From Chitinophaga jiangningensis (GTDB lineage: Bacteria; Bacteroidota; Bacteroidia; Chitinophagales; Chitinophagaceae), in assembly GCF_900142605.1 (NCBI RefSeq), contig NZ_FRBL01000014.1, positions 43,943 to 107,942 on the forward strand: a stretch of 64,000 bases of DNA, read 5' to 3'. Shown in pieces: positions 26,764-36,700 of the stretch. The notes under the pieces are model-generated. The model did no database searches, had not been told where the DNA came from, and saw nothing but the letters and a program-made list of their open reading frames with translations. Position 1 is the stretch's first letter. Every line of letters begins with the position of its first letter. Made by a program: the position numbers and the translations under genes.

Positions 26764-27948
26764 ATGCAGAAAGAAAATCAATACCAGCCGGAAACCAACG
26801 CGGTGAGGATTCAGACGGCCAGAACCGACGAGATGGAGCACTCTACGCCCTTGTTTCTTACCTCCAGCTTTTGCTACGATAATGCGGAAGAAATGAGAGC
26901 CACTTTTGCAGATGAAACGGATTTCAATATCTACAGCCGTTTCTCCAATCCTAATGTGGACGAGTTTGTAAACAAAATGGTAGCCCTGGAAGGAGCGGAG
27001 GCCGGCTATGCCACTGCTTCCGGTATGAGTGCCGTGTTTGCCAGCTTTATGGCACTGCTCAAAGCCGGCGACCACCTGCTGTCTGCCCGTTCTATTTTCG
27101 GTTCCACGCACACCGTGGTGACTAAGTTCCTGCCTAAGTGGGGTATCGAGTATTCTTATTTCGACATGAATGATCCCGGAAGTATTGAGGCGATGATTAA
27201 GCCCAATACTAAGATGATTTTCGTGGAAACACCTTCCAATCCGGGACTTGAAATTATTGACCTGAAACTGCTGGCCGACATCGCCAACAAACATAACATT
27301 ATACTCAACGTAGATAACTGCTTCGCTACCCCGGTGCTGCAACGCCCGCTGGAGTTGGGCGCCCACCTGGTTACCCATTCGGCCACCAAGTGGATCGATG
27401 GCCAAGGCCGCGTACTGGGCGGCGCTGTTGTAGGACGGAAAGACCTGATTAAAGAAATCTATATTTTCTGCAGAAGTTCGGGCCCTGCTATGTCCCCGTT
27501 CAACGCATGGGTACTTAGCAAAAGCATGGAAACGCTTTTCGTGCGTATGGAACGCCACTCACAGAGTGCGCTCACGCTGGCACAGGCGCTGGAAAACAAT
27601 CCGCATCTTTCCATGGTGCGCTACCCAATGCTGCCAAGTCATCCGCAATACGAAATTGCGAAAAAACAGATGTCCGGCGGTGGCGGTATCGTATGCTTTG
27701 AGCTGAAAGGCGGCATTGCCAGTGGCGTGAAATTCCTCAATGCACTGAAGCTGCTGTCCTTGACGGCCAACCTGGGTGATTCCCGCAGTATTGCTTCTCA
27801 TCCGGCCAGCACCACCCATGCTAAACTGACGGACGCAGAGCGTGCAAACGTAGGTATAACGCCAGGGCTTATACGAATTTCCGTAGGACTGGAAAACGTG
27901 AAAGATATCCTCGCTGATATTGAACAGGCACTTGAACAAAGTAAATAA
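26764..27948 (+). CDS. metZ: O-acylhomoserine sulfhydrylase MetZ, PLP-dependent
   Basis: A 394-residue Cys/Met-metabolism PLP enzyme. The PLP Lys is Lys209 in SATKWIDGQGRVLGG, with Asp184 (NVDN) for the pyridine nitrogen and SASGMSA-like TASGMSAVFA at 84-93 for the phosphate. YSRFSNPNVDEF at 57-68 matches the substrate-side loop of MetZ/MetB proteins. The closest match by pattern is MetZ (O-succinylhomoserine sulfhydrylase); an O-acetyl substrate is also possible, depending on what MetX makes. It converts the acylated homoserine made by MetX plus sulfide to homocysteine. It is co-transcribed with osmC and divergent from metX, giving a complete local direct-sulfhydrylation module. Confidence 0.92.
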   Translation: MQKENQYQPETNAVRIQTARTDEMEHSTPLFLTSSFCYDNAEEMRATFADETDFNIYSRFSNPNVDEFVNKMVALEGAEAGYATASGMSAVFASFMALLKAGDHLLSARSIFGSTHTVVTKFLPKWGIEYSYFDMNDPGSIEAMIKPNTKMIFVETPSNPGLEIIDLKLLADIANKHNIILNVDNCFATPVLQRPLELGAHLVTHSATKWIDGQGRVLGGAVVGRKDLIKEIYIFCRSSGPAMSPFNAWVLSKSMETLFVRMERHSQSALTLAQALENNPHLSMVRYPMLPSHPQYEIAKKQMSGGGGIVCFELKGGIASGVKFLNALKLLSLTANLGDSRSIASHPASTTHAKLTDAERANVGITPGLIRISVGLENVKDILADIEQALEQSK

Positions 27949-27954
27949 TTGTTT

Positions 27955-28027
27955 CCGATAAAGGCCCCCGCTTGCAGCGGGCGCCTTTATCGGAATTGAA
28001 AAGGGCCTTTGGCCCTTTTCAATTCCG
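27955..28027 (+). terminator. Two adjacent long hairpins after metZ
   Basis: The first stem has outer arms CCGATAAAGG (27955-27964) and CCTTTATCGG (27984-27993) around an inner CCGC/GCGG. The second is a perfect 17-bp stem, 27991-28007 with 28011-28027, loop TTT. TTCCGATAAA occurs at both edges (27953-27962 and 28023-28032). No long T-run follows, so terminator function is likely but not certain; processing or a mobile palindrome are alternatives. Confidence 0.55.
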
Positions 28028-28059
28028 ATAAATCAAGGCAAAACCCTTATATTCGGTTC

Positions 28060-28422
28060 ATGAAATCCTTCGCCCATTTTTTGCTCATCCTGATATTGGC
28101 TTATGTAGCCGGAATGGTGCTCCCCTGGTGGAGTGCGCCCCTTGCGGCATTTTTGATTACAGTGATGTATCCGCTGCGTCCGGGAAAGGCCTTTTTCAAT
28201 TCCTTCCTGTCTGTATTTATCCTGTGGCTGGTGTTGGCATTCTACCAGGATGTAAGAAATGATCACCTGCTCGCTAACAAGATGAGCCTGATCATTATGC
28301 AGGTGAAGTCGGCCCCGCTGCTGGGTGTGATCAGCGCCTTCCTCGGAGGCCTCGTTGCAGGATTTGCCGGGCTTACTGCCGCCTACCTGCGTAGTGCCGG
28401 GAAACCTGTTGCCACCGCCTGA
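28060..28422 (+). CDS. Small hypothetical membrane protein
   Basis: A 120-residue protein with about four hydrophobic segments (FLLILILAYVAGMV, APLAAFLITVMYPL, FLSVFILWLVLAFY and LGVISAFLGGLVAGFAGLTA). I do not recognise a family. The frame extends upstream to a TTG at 28009, but that lies in the metZ terminator hairpin, so the ATG at 28060 is the better start. It sits 32 bases upstream of the DUF5686 gene on the same strand and may be co-transcribed with it. Confidence 0.65.
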   Translation: MKSFAHFLLILILAYVAGMVLPWWSAPLAAFLITVMYPLRPGKAFFNSFLSVFILWLVLAFYQDVRNDHLLANKMSLIIMQVKSAPLLGVISAFLGGLVAGFAGLTAAYLRSAGKPVATA

Positions 28423-28454
28423 TGGCGTGCCTCTAACCGCTGAAAGTTTACCAG

Positions 28455-30980
28455 ATGAAAATCAAACGCCTGCTTTTACTGCTGTCGATGATAGCAGGTT
28501 ACCATACTGTATTTGCCAACACCCTTAAAGGTGTGGTGACCGATGAACGTAATCGTCCACTTCCATATGCCACTGTACTGATAAAAGGAACTACTACCGG
28601 AACCACTACCAATGCCTCCGGCCAATATCAGCTGGAACTGAATACCGGTGAGTATACCATCGTATGCCAGTATATAGGTTTTAGGAAATCCGAACAAAAA
28701 GTAACCATTACATCTCCCCAGCAAACCCTGGATTTTACACTACAACCCGTAAGTATGCAAATACAGGAGGTGGTGGTGAAAGCGGGTGGGGAAGATCCTG
28801 CGTACGGTATCATAAGGGAGGCCATCAAAAAGCGCCGCTTTTACCAGCAGCAGGTTTTTGAGCTCACCTGCATGGCCTATAGCAAGGGAACTATTTCATC
28901 TACCAATGCCCCTGATAAATTTTTTGGACAAAAAATCGATAAAACCGAAATGGGGGTGGACAGCCTCGGCCGAGGCGTCATTTTCCTGACGGAAACCGTA
29001 AGTAAAGTAGCTTTCCGCAAGCCTGATAACATGAAGCTGGAAGTGATCAGCTCCCGGAAAAGCGGGGGAGGATTTGGAATCAGCTTTCCCGCGTTTATCA
29101 GTTTCTATGATAATAATGTACAGGCTATTATCTCCCAAATGGGCCCCAGGGGCTTTATTTCACCAATTGCTGAAAATGCCCTTAATTTTTATAAATACCA
29201 CCTCGAAGGTACTTTTTCGGAAGATGGGAAATTGATTTATAAGATAACTGTGACCCCTAAACGTAAATATGAACCACTGTTTTCCGGTAGCATATTTATC
29301 ACCGATGAGGACTGGCGGATTCATAGTACCGACCTGCTGCTCACGCCGGAATACCAGCTGGAAATCCTGGATACCCTGAACATCCGGCAAACGCATGTGC
29401 CGGTAACACCAGAGGTTTGGCGTATTAAAGACCAGGTGGTACATATCGCGTTTAAGAAATTTGGGTTTGGGGTAGATGGTAATTTCGTGAGTGTGTACAG
29501 CGACTATAACCTGAAACCTGCGCTGCCGGAGAAATACTTTGAAAAAGTAATCCTGAAGCTGGATTCGGCCTACGATAAAAAGCCGCAGTTGTATTGGGAC
29601 AGCATCCGTCCGGTGCCGCTGGAAACTTATGAGCAAAAGGATTTTCATACGCGTGATAGTACGGCCAAAGCCAACAGGGACAGTGCTTCCAGTCGCTACC
29701 GCCTCGATTCCCTCCGCAAGAAACAAGGCCCTGTGAAACTCATGGGTATCCTGTGGAGTGATGTAACGCGTAAATATTATTTTAGTCGCGATAGCAGCAT
29801 TCAATACCATACCCTTCGCCTGAAAGGTCTGGCCAAATCGCTGAAATATAATACCGTAGAGGGTTTGGTGCTGGCTATAGAACCCACTGTTACGTTTAAT
29901 ACAGGCGAGGAAAGCAGGCTACGGTTATCGCCTTACTTCCGCTATGGGTTAAGTAACACCCATTTCAATTCCTACCTGGATGCGGAATATACAAATGAAA
30001 GCCGCCTGTTTAACCGGATTGGCAATAACCGGTTTTTATTGTCCGGAGGTAAGCGGGTGTCGCAGTTTAATCATGATGAGCCGATTGATAACCTGACCAA
30101 CGAGTTTTATACCCTGTTATTACGGGAAAATTACATGAAGATTTACGAGAACTGGTTCGTGAAGGGGCAATACAGTCGTACTTTCCAGAACAAAAATCAG
30201 TTGAACCTGCAGGCGGTGTATGAGCGCCGCAACCCGGTGGAAAATACCACGGATTTCAGTTTCTTCGGTAGTAAGAACAAGCAGTTTACTCCTAACCATC
30301 CTTATGAGCTGGCAGATGTACCATTTGAGCAACACAGTGCCTTTGTGTTGGGAGCAAGTTTCAGTTTTCAGCCGGGGCAGCGGTTTATAGAACTGCCTGA
30401 CAGAAGGGTGCCATTTGGTTCTAAATATCCGGAGTTTGAAGTGGCCTATACTAAAGGTATTCCCGGGGTAGGCAACAGTATAGTGGATTTCGACAAGTGG
30501 CGACTCGGCATACAGGATAATATGAACTTTAAATTGTTTGGGGAGTTCCGGTATCACGTGAATGTGGGTGGATTCTTAAACAGCAGGGTAGTGGAGATTC
30601 CGGACTATCAGCATTTCAACGGTAACCAGACGTTTTACACCCTGCGTTACCTGAATAGTTTCCAACTGGCGCCGTATTATTTGTACAGTACTACTGCCTC
30701 CTTTTACACAACGGCAAACGTAGAGCACCACTTTAACGGTTTTCTGACGAATAAGATTCCTTTGTTTAACCGGTTGAAATGGAACCTGGTAGCGGGTGCC
30801 AATGCGTTTTATGTAAACGGGGATAATAATTACCTGGAAATTTTTGCGGGGTTGGAGAATATCTTCAAGATAGCGCGGGTGGATGTGATTGCGGGTTATC
30901 AGAGTAAGGATAATACGCGTATAGGCGTGAGGGTAGGCTTCGGCGGGATATTCGGAAATTTGATAAAGCCGGGAAAATAG
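28455..30980 (+). CDS. DUF5686 outer-membrane protein with carboxypeptidase-regulatory domain
   Basis: An 841-residue exported protein. A signal peptide ends near HTVFAN (about residue 22). A CarboxypepD_reg-like domain spans about 24-108 (LKGVVTDERNRPLPYATVLI). A DUF5686 region begins near GGEDPAYGIIREAIKKRRFY and continues through a C-terminal beta-rich part (many alternating aromatic/polar strands, ending RIGVRVGFGGIFGN) that looks like an outer-membrane barrel. It has no plug domain, so it is not a TonB receptor. The family is confined largely to Bacteroidota and has no proven function; envelope biogenesis or nutrient binding is guessed in the literature I know. It ends at a 17-bp palindrome. 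Confidence 0.86.
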   Translation: MKIKRLLLLLSMIAGYHTVFANTLKGVVTDERNRPLPYATVLIKGTTTGTTTNASGQYQLELNTGEYTIVCQYIGFRKSEQKVTITSPQQTLDFTLQPVSMQIQEVVVKAGGEDPAYGIIREAIKKRRFYQQQVFELTCMAYSKGTISSTNAPDKFFGQKIDKTEMGVDSLGRGVIFLTETVSKVAFRKPDNMKLEVISSRKSGGGFGISFPAFISFYDNNVQAIISQMGPRGFISPIAENALNFYKYHLEGTFSEDGKLIYKITVTPKRKYEPLFSGSIFITDEDWRIHSTDLLLTPEYQLEILDTLNIRQTHVPVTPEVWRIKDQVVHIAFKKFGFGVDGNFVSVYSDYNLKPALPEKYFEKVILKLDSAYDKKPQLYWDSIRPVPLETYEQKDFHTRDSTAKANRDSASSRYRLDSLRKKQGPVKLMGILWSDVTRKYYFSRDSSIQYHTLRLKGLAKSLKYNTVEGLVLAIEPTVTFNTGEESRLRLSPYFRYGLSNTHFNSYLDAEYTNESRLFNRIGNNRFLLSGGKRVSQFNHDEPIDNLTNEFYTLLLRENYMKIYENWFVKGQYSRTFQNKNQLNLQAVYERRNPVENTTDFSFFGSKNKQFTPNHPYELADVPFEQHSAFVLGASFSFQPGQRFIELPDRRVPFGSKYPEFEVAYTKGIPGVGNSIVDFDKWRLGIQDNMNFKLFGEFRYHVNVGGFLNSRVVEIPDYQHFNGNQTFYTLRYLNSFQLAPYYLYSTTASFYTTANVEHHFNGFLTNKIPLFNRLKWNLVAGANAFYVNGDNNYLEIFAGLENIFKIARVDVIAGYQSKDNTRIGVRVGFGGIFGNLIKPGK

Positions 30981-30990
30981 CTATGGAACG

Positions 30991-31048
30991 AATGCCTTTA
31001 TACGTTAAAACCCTGGCCATCAGCCAGGGTTTTAACGTAATGCCTTTA
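30991..31048 (+). terminator. 17-bp palindrome flanked by 10-bp direct repeats
   Basis: A perfect stem, 31001-31017 with 31023-31039 around CATCA, lies 20 bases after the DUF5686 stop. AATGCCTTTA stands immediately before (30991-31000) and after it (31039-31048). There is no clear U-run directly after the stem (TGCCTTTACTTT). The direct repeats give it the look of an inserted palindrome. The following 400 bases (31049-31441) are AT-rich and show no supported gene. Confidence 0.5.
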
Positions 31049-31441
31049 CTTTCCCTTCCGAACTTTCCTTGGATTGTTGGTGTCGAAATAATAAGCCAGC
31101 AATCTGTAAATCCAAATGCCAACGATCGCGTAAACGAAGTAAGTAATGTAATGACTCATAATCTAACATTTTCGGGTTAAACAATAAACTTCTCGAACTT
31201 GAAATTCAAACTAAGTGCCAATCGGGGTGCCTAAACTTTAGTGTAAAATTATATACAATAATAATCAAATAGTTACATTTACAACAATATTTTTTTCAGC
31301 ATATTAGCCTGTAAATAACGCTAAATATTATAGCAATTTCCCATCTGATGAGGCAGCTTCTTCTGCTTCTTGGCTTCACACATTAGTGTTAAGTGTAATC
31401 AATGTGTAGAAAAAAATTTACAGGAACACGTGTCAGGGAAT

Positions 31442-31466
31442 AAAAAAACCAGGGTAGAGACCCCGG
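31442..31466 (-). terminator. Intrinsic terminator of the receiver-domain gene
   Basis: On the minus strand CCGGGGT-CTCT-ACCCTGG is followed at once by seven T. It lies 35 bases after the stop of the receiver-domain gene. Short but well-formed stem with U-run. Confidence 0.7.
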
Positions 31467-31500
31467 CTGTTTCATCTTTTCATGTAAGTAATTCAAAGGC

Positions 31501-31923
31501 TCAGTTGTCACAAGGGAAATTTGGCCTTGCGGTGAGCCCAATAATTTTTATCACGAGTGAGGATATATCATCTGTACATTTTGTGAGGAAACCGGTGGCG
31601 CCTGCTGCGATACAATCTTCTTCTTCCGTGGCGATCAGGGCGGTTCCGTATACAATAATCTGTGGTTTATGCGGATGCTGCATTTCCCGGATCAGCTCAG
31701 GTACAGCGGTACCGTGTACGTGATCATCCATGAGCACCAGGCTGTAAGGAGTACTTTGCGCGCGCTGCAGTGCAGCCTTGTGATCCAGCTCCCAGTCTAC
31801 GTCGTAATGCACTTGCGCTAAGGCTTCCTTCAATGAAGCGCCAAAACAGACATCTGCATCAATCAACAACAATTTCTTTCTGGTAATATTCTGAAACCTT
31901 CCGGGTAGAAATGAAGGGGTCAT
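31501..31923 (-). CDS. Stand-alone response-regulator receiver domain protein
   Basis: A 140-residue single-domain protein. The CheY-like fold is complete: acidic pair around Asp22/Asp24 in LLLIDADV, phospho-acceptor Asp66 in LVLMDDHVHG, Thr94 in YGTAL and Lys115 in GFLTKCTDD. There is no output domain, and no histidine kinase is adjacent; the nearest kinase is 8 kb away in the metal operon. It may act as a phosphate sink or protein-binding switch. The leader contains two mutually exclusive stems (31951-32039), so expression may be controlled at the RNA level. Confidence 0.8.
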   Translation of the reverse strand: MTPSFLPGRFQNITRKKLLLIDADVCFGASLKEALAQVHYDVDWELDHKAALQRAQSTPYSLVLMDDHVHGTAVPELIREMQHPHKPQIIVYGTALIATEEEDCIAAGATGFLTKCTDDISSLVIKIIGLTARPNFPCDN

Positions 31924-31950
31924 ACATACACGTAGTTTTGGTGTTTCAGT

Positions 31951-32039
31951 GAGTCCCGGAAATAGTTAAGCGCGGGACTCTTGCGATGCCGAACAGGACC
32001 TCGTAGGAGGAGGGAAGGAACGGCAAAGAAGAGCCCGCG
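31951..32039 (-). promoter_or_regulatory. Structured leader with two competing stems upstream of the receiver gene
   Basis: Segment 31971-31982 can pair either with 32029-32039 (CGCGGG-CTCTT type stem, 11 bp, one bulge) or, through its part 31973-31980, with GAGTCCCG at 31951-31958 (perfect 8 bp). Only one can form at a time. On the minus strand the second stem forms 27 bases before the receiver ATG. This is the layout of an attenuator or riboswitch-like leader; it does not match a class I know. A free-standing small RNA is the alternative. No T-run follows the second stem, so translation control is likelier than termination. Confidence 0.35.
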
Positions 32040-32573
32040 CCAGTAGCACGAGCTTTATCTTCTCCTCGTTTTCCTTCTATGAAATTTCCTACGTTTCCTG
32101 AAGACGAGATTAAAAGAGTCAGCTTCAATATTTTGGAGCTGCAAGGTAGCAATTTAATGCATCTTTTTAACTCCGAAATTAAAATTGACCCGATTAACTG
32201 TAAATTAACAAGAATAATTGAGATTTTAACCCGACTAGATAAATTTAACGGATATTTTGATTAGGAATTATTGAAATGCTTGATGGGCGCAGCCTCGCAG
32301 CAGCGTGACCAGTGATAAATAAATGGTAACGTAAACGCATATAGGAAGAGTGATTTCATACGGGTTCCTATTCTACTTTGGAGAGACGTGCTTGGCCCGT
32401 CTCCACAGGATTTATGACAAATATCAGTGCGGCCTAATGAAAATTTTCAATAACTTTGCAGGCCTTTCTCATAAGTATTATAATGAGAAGGAGTATAATT
32501 ATTCGTTGATAATCAGATGATTACACCGAAATTTTGTTCACCAGGCAAGTGTCCTTAAAATTTCAGGTCCAAG
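32040..32573. promoter_or_regulatory. Gene-poor region with the trhO promoter and leader
   Basis: TAACTTTG at 32451-32458 fits the -7 element TAnnTTTG and would give a leader of about 110 bases for trhO, longer than at other genes here. The leader begins with a hairpin CCTTTCTCAT/ATGAGAAGG (about 32462-32491). GGAGAGACG/CGTCTCC (about 32381-32401) is another stem upstream. No convincing gene was found: a 61-codon frame at 32079-32264 has no recognisable features. Confidence 0.45.
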
Positions 32574-33593
32574 ATGGCTTTACACAACAGGGTATCGGCA
32601 GCCGAGCTTAAACAGCGGCTGCACGAAGAAACCTTTAAACGCGTCACCATTTCCTTCTACCAGTATGCGAAGATCGAAGATCCGCAGGCTTTCCGTGATG
32701 CACTTTACCTCTCCCTTTTCGATTTAGGCGTATTTGGCCGCATATACGTGGCTAACGAAGGTATCAATGCGCAAATCAGCGTGCCCGAACACAATTTCGA
32801 GGCATTCCGCGATACCCTCTACAAAATCGATTTCCTCAACGGCATCCGGCTCAACATCGCCGTAGATGACGATGGAAAATCTTTCTACGTACTCAAAATT
32901 AAAGTGCGGGAAAAAATCGTAGCAGACGGTATCGAAGACCCTACCTTCGACATGTCCGTTAGAGGTAAATACCTCAACGCACAGGCGTTTAATGAAATGG
33001 TAGACACCACCGAAACCATTATCGTAGACATGCGTAACCACTACGAGTATGAAGTAGGTCACTTTGAAGGCGCTATCGAAGTGCCTTCGGATACTTTCCG
33101 CGAACAACTGCCCATGGCAGTAGACATGCTGAAAGATCAGAAAGATAAAAACATCATCATGTACTGTACGGGCGGTATCCGCTGCGAAAAGGCTTCGGCG
33201 TACATGCTGCACGCAGGTTTTCAGAATGTATACCACCTCGAGGGAGGTATCATCGAATATACCAACAAGGCAAAATCACAAAACCTCCCGGTAAAATTCA
33301 AAGGGAAAAACTTCGTGTTTGACGACCGCCTCGGCGAACGCATCACGGACGACATCATCAGCGAATGCCACCAGTGCGGTAAACCATGCGATACACATAT
33401 CAACTGCGCCAACGATGGCTGCCACCTGCTCTTCATCCAGTGCGAAGAATGCGCCGCCAAATACAATCACTGCTGCAGTGAAGCATGTCAAACCACACAC
33501 GCCCTGCCACCGGAACAACAGGCTGAACTCCGTAAAGGAATTGAAAAAGGACTGATGTTTAATAAATCAAGACGCAGACGCAACCGCGTATAA
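32574..33593 (+). CDS. trhO: tRNA uridine-34 hydroxylase TrhO (rhodanese-like, YceA family)
   Basis: A 339-residue cytoplasmic enzyme that makes 5-hydroxyuridine at the wobble position of tRNAs. The N-terminal UPF0176/YceA domain ([31 protein letters not shown]) is followed by a rhodanese domain with [17 protein letters not shown] and the active-site loop around Cys198 ([12 protein letters not shown]). The C-terminus carries a Cys-rich cluster (CHQC, CxxxGC, CxxC, CC, C at about 278-320) likely to bind zinc or to be redox-active, typical of the long YceA form. It is a single-gene transcript with a promoter at 32451 and terminator at 33653. Confidence 0.94.
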   Translation: MALHNRVSAAELKQRLHEETFKRVTISFYQYAKIEDPQAFRDALYLSLFDLGVFGRIYVANEGINAQISVPEHNFEAFRDTLYKIDFLNGIRLNIAVDDDGKSFYVLKIKVREKIVADGIEDPTFDMSVRGKYLNAQAFNEMVDTTETIIVDMRNHYEYEVGHFEGAIEVPSDTFREQLPMAVDMLKDQKDKNIIMYCTGGIRCEKASAYMLHAGFQNVYHLEGGIIEYTNKAKSQNLPVKFKGKNFVFDDRLGERITDDIISECHQCGKPCDTHINCANDGCHLLFIQCEECAAKYNHCCSEACQTTHALPPEQQAELRKGIEKGLMFNKSRRRRNRV

Positions 33594-33652
33594 ATAAAAA
33601 ATCCACCCCGCGTTGTTTCTTCTCGGCGGAGTGGAGGAAGTGAGTCTTATTC

Positions 33653-33682
33653 AAGGGGCCGGATTAGATCCGGCCCTTTTTA
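33653..33682 (+). terminator. Intrinsic terminator of trhO
   Basis: AAGGGGCCGGAT with ATCCGGCCC, followed by TTTTTA, 60 bases after the trhO stop. It separates trhO from the convergent RND pump gene. Confidence 0.8.
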
Positions 33683-33765
33683 TTCGGACCCATTCTATCA
33701 ACCTATATGCGAACTAAAAAAGCTGACCGGAAAGCTTTCGCATCACCGTTTCCCGGCTTATATCT

Positions 33766-36700
33766 TTAACTCAGCTCCTGGTGCTTGCCCCGGTAAGCGG
33801 TATAGAAAATAATGGGGAATACCAGCAAAGTAAGCACCGTAGCGGTAATTAAGCCTCCGATTACCACAATCGCCAGCGGCTTTTGTGTTTCAGATCCAAT
33901 GCCATGGGAGAGCGCCGCCGGTACCAAACCAATAGCCGCCATCAGCGCTGTCATCACCACAGGCCTGATTCTGCTCTGTACACCCAACCGGATCGCCTCG
34001 TTGAGCGACATTCGCTGCTCCAGGTTCTTATGAAATACAGAGATCAAAATCACCCCGTTCTGTATACATATCCCGAACAACGCAATGAAACCTACTCCCG
34101 CGGAAATGCCAAAGTTCATACTAGTGACGTGCAATGCCAGGATTCCCCCTATCAGTGCAAACGGTACATTCATCAGCACCAGCCCTGCATCTTTTACATT
34201 CCCCAGCATAATAAACAACACGAGGAATATCGCCACTATACTGATCGGTACCACCTGCCCCAGGCGCTTGGTAGCACGTACCTGGTTCTCGAACTCGCCC
34301 GTCCAGCCTATACTATAGCCTTTCGGCAGCTTTACGGTCTTACTCACTTTTTCCTGCGCCTCTGCAATAGTGCTTCCAAGGTCACGGTCGCGCACCGAAA
34401 ACTTCACACCGATAAACCGTTTATTACTATCCCGGTAAATAAAGGCCGGGCCGGTAATCGTAGTAATTTCTGCTATCTCCTTTAAAGGCACTTTATTGCC
34501 ATTAATCGTTGGTACCATCAGGTTAGCCAGGTCGTCCTCCGTTTTACGATAGTTCTCGTCATAACGGATACGGATATCGAATTTTTTCTCGCCTTCGTAC
34601 AACTGGGTGGCTGTTTTACCCCCAATCGCCATTTCGATAACGGCTTGCGCATCTCCGGTGGATACGCCATACTGCGCCATCTTATTATCGTCCAGGTTAA
34701 TGCTCATTTCAGGCTGACCAATATTCCGGATCACCCCCAGGTCCTTAATACCTTCCACATTTTTCAACTGGCTCACCACCTGCTGTGATAATGCTTCCAG
34801 CTTCACCAGATCATCGCCATATATCTTCACCCCGTTAGATGCCTTGAACCCTGCCACTGCTTCCGCCACGTTGTCGCTGATAGGCTGGGAGAAGTTGAGC
34901 ACAATGCCGGGATATTTTTTCAGGCGTCCTTCCATCTGTGCAATCAATTCGTCCTGCGTGATCTTCCGCTTCCAGTCGGCCTTTGGCGCCAGATCCACCT
35001 GGTACTGTACAAAGTAAAAACCGTTCGGGTCAGTACCATCGTTGGACCGGCCTACCTGCGATAATACGCGCTTTACTTCCGGGAATCCACCCAAATCCTG
35101 TCGGATATCATGGGCCAGCTTCACACTTTCGGTAAGCGACATACTCATCGGCAATTCGGTGGTTACCCACAGCGAACCTTCATTCAGCTGCGGTAGAAAT
35201 TCTGTACCGAGGAACTTGGTGGAGCCAAAGGTCAGCACCATGAAACCTAATGCCAGCGTAAGACTCAGCCGTTTATTGCGATAAGTCCAGTTAAATCCTT
35301 TTGTTACCAGGCGGTCAAAGAAAATCACCACCACATTATGTTTCTCCTTCACGTTTTTATTCAGGAGAATAGAACACAACACCGGTACCAGTGTAAGCGT
35401 AAAGAGTAAAGCACCCAGTAATGCGAACCCTAATGTCCACGCCAGCGGAGAGAACATTTTACCTTCTACCTTCTGGAATGAAAAGATTGGAATCAAACTA
35501 ATGATGATGATCAGCTTGGAAAAGAAGATTGCCTTAGCCAGCTCACCGCCGGTTTGCTTGATCCATCCCAGCTTCGCCATCTTGTTGAACCGCTCCATCC
35601 CATATTTATGCGCACGATGATCCAGCATCACAAATATTCCTTCTACCATCACCACGGCGCCATCAATAATGATCCCGAAGTCAATGGCCCCCATGGACAG
35701 CAGGTTTGCGCTCATGCCTTTCAAACGTAAACACATAAACGCAAACAGCAACGCCAGCGGAATAATGATGGACACAATCACCGTCGTACGCCAGTCGGCC
35801 ATAAAGAGAAATACAATCACCGTCACGAATATGATACCTTCCAGCAGGTTATGCATCACCGTGTGCGTGCAGAACTCCATCAGGGTATCCCGATCATAGA
35901 AAGTGATCATTTTGATATCATCCGGTAGTATCGTTTCATTTAGCTCACTTAGCTTTTCTTTCAGTCGTGCCAGCACTTCCGAAGGATTTTCGCCTTTGCG
36001 CATCACCACAATCCCTTCCACGATATCATCATCTTTATCCAGGCCTACCTGGCCCACACGTGGGGCGGAAGCCTCGTGCACATTCGCCAGGTCTTTTACC
36101 AGCAGCGGTACGCCATTGATATTCTGGACGATAATATTCTGGATATCGTTAATGCTGTTAAGCAACCCGATGCCACGTACCACATAGGCCTGTCCGTTCT
36201 TTTCGATGACATCGCCGCCTACGTTTACGTTGCTTTTATTCACGGCCTGGTATAATTCCAGTGGTGTAATATCATACTTGGCGAGGCGCACGGGGTCCGC
36301 AGATATTTCATAAATTTTTTCCTGGCCGCCAAAAGCCACTACGTCCGCCACGCCCGGTACACTCCTGATCTGGCGGTCTATTACCCAGTTTTGCCAGGTC
36401 AGCAGATCGCGCGAATCACGCTTTGGACTTTTAAGATAATAACGGAAAATTTCACCGGTAGGGCCGTATGGGGGTTGTACTTCCGGCTCAGCACCTTCCG
36501 GCAGATTAACGCCTGCCAGCATATTATTTACCTGTTGCCGCGCAAAGAAATCTTCTACGTCGTCATCGAAAATGATGCGTACTACAGACAAACCAAACAT
36601 GGTCACAGAACGTACGCTGGTCTTTTTTTGCACGGCATTCATGGATACCTCGATGGGCAGGGTAACAAAGCGTTCCACTTCCTGTGCACTGCGACCATTC

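Noticed and set aside
28009..28059. TTG start extending the small membrane protein by 17 residues
   Set aside because: This start lies inside the metZ terminator hairpin; the ATG at 28060 begins a natural membrane segment.
31370..31723. 117-codon + strand frame over the receiver gene
   Set aside because: It lies antisense to a complete receiver domain and has no family features.
31951..32039. Possible signal recognition particle or other known housekeeping RNA
   Set aside because: A GGAAGGAA-like word resembles the SRP loop, but the flanking pairing does not fit; left as an unassigned structured leader.
32079..32264. 61-codon open frame
   Set aside because: No recognisable motif, no clear promoter or ribosome-binding context, AT-rich stretch; not enough to call a gene.
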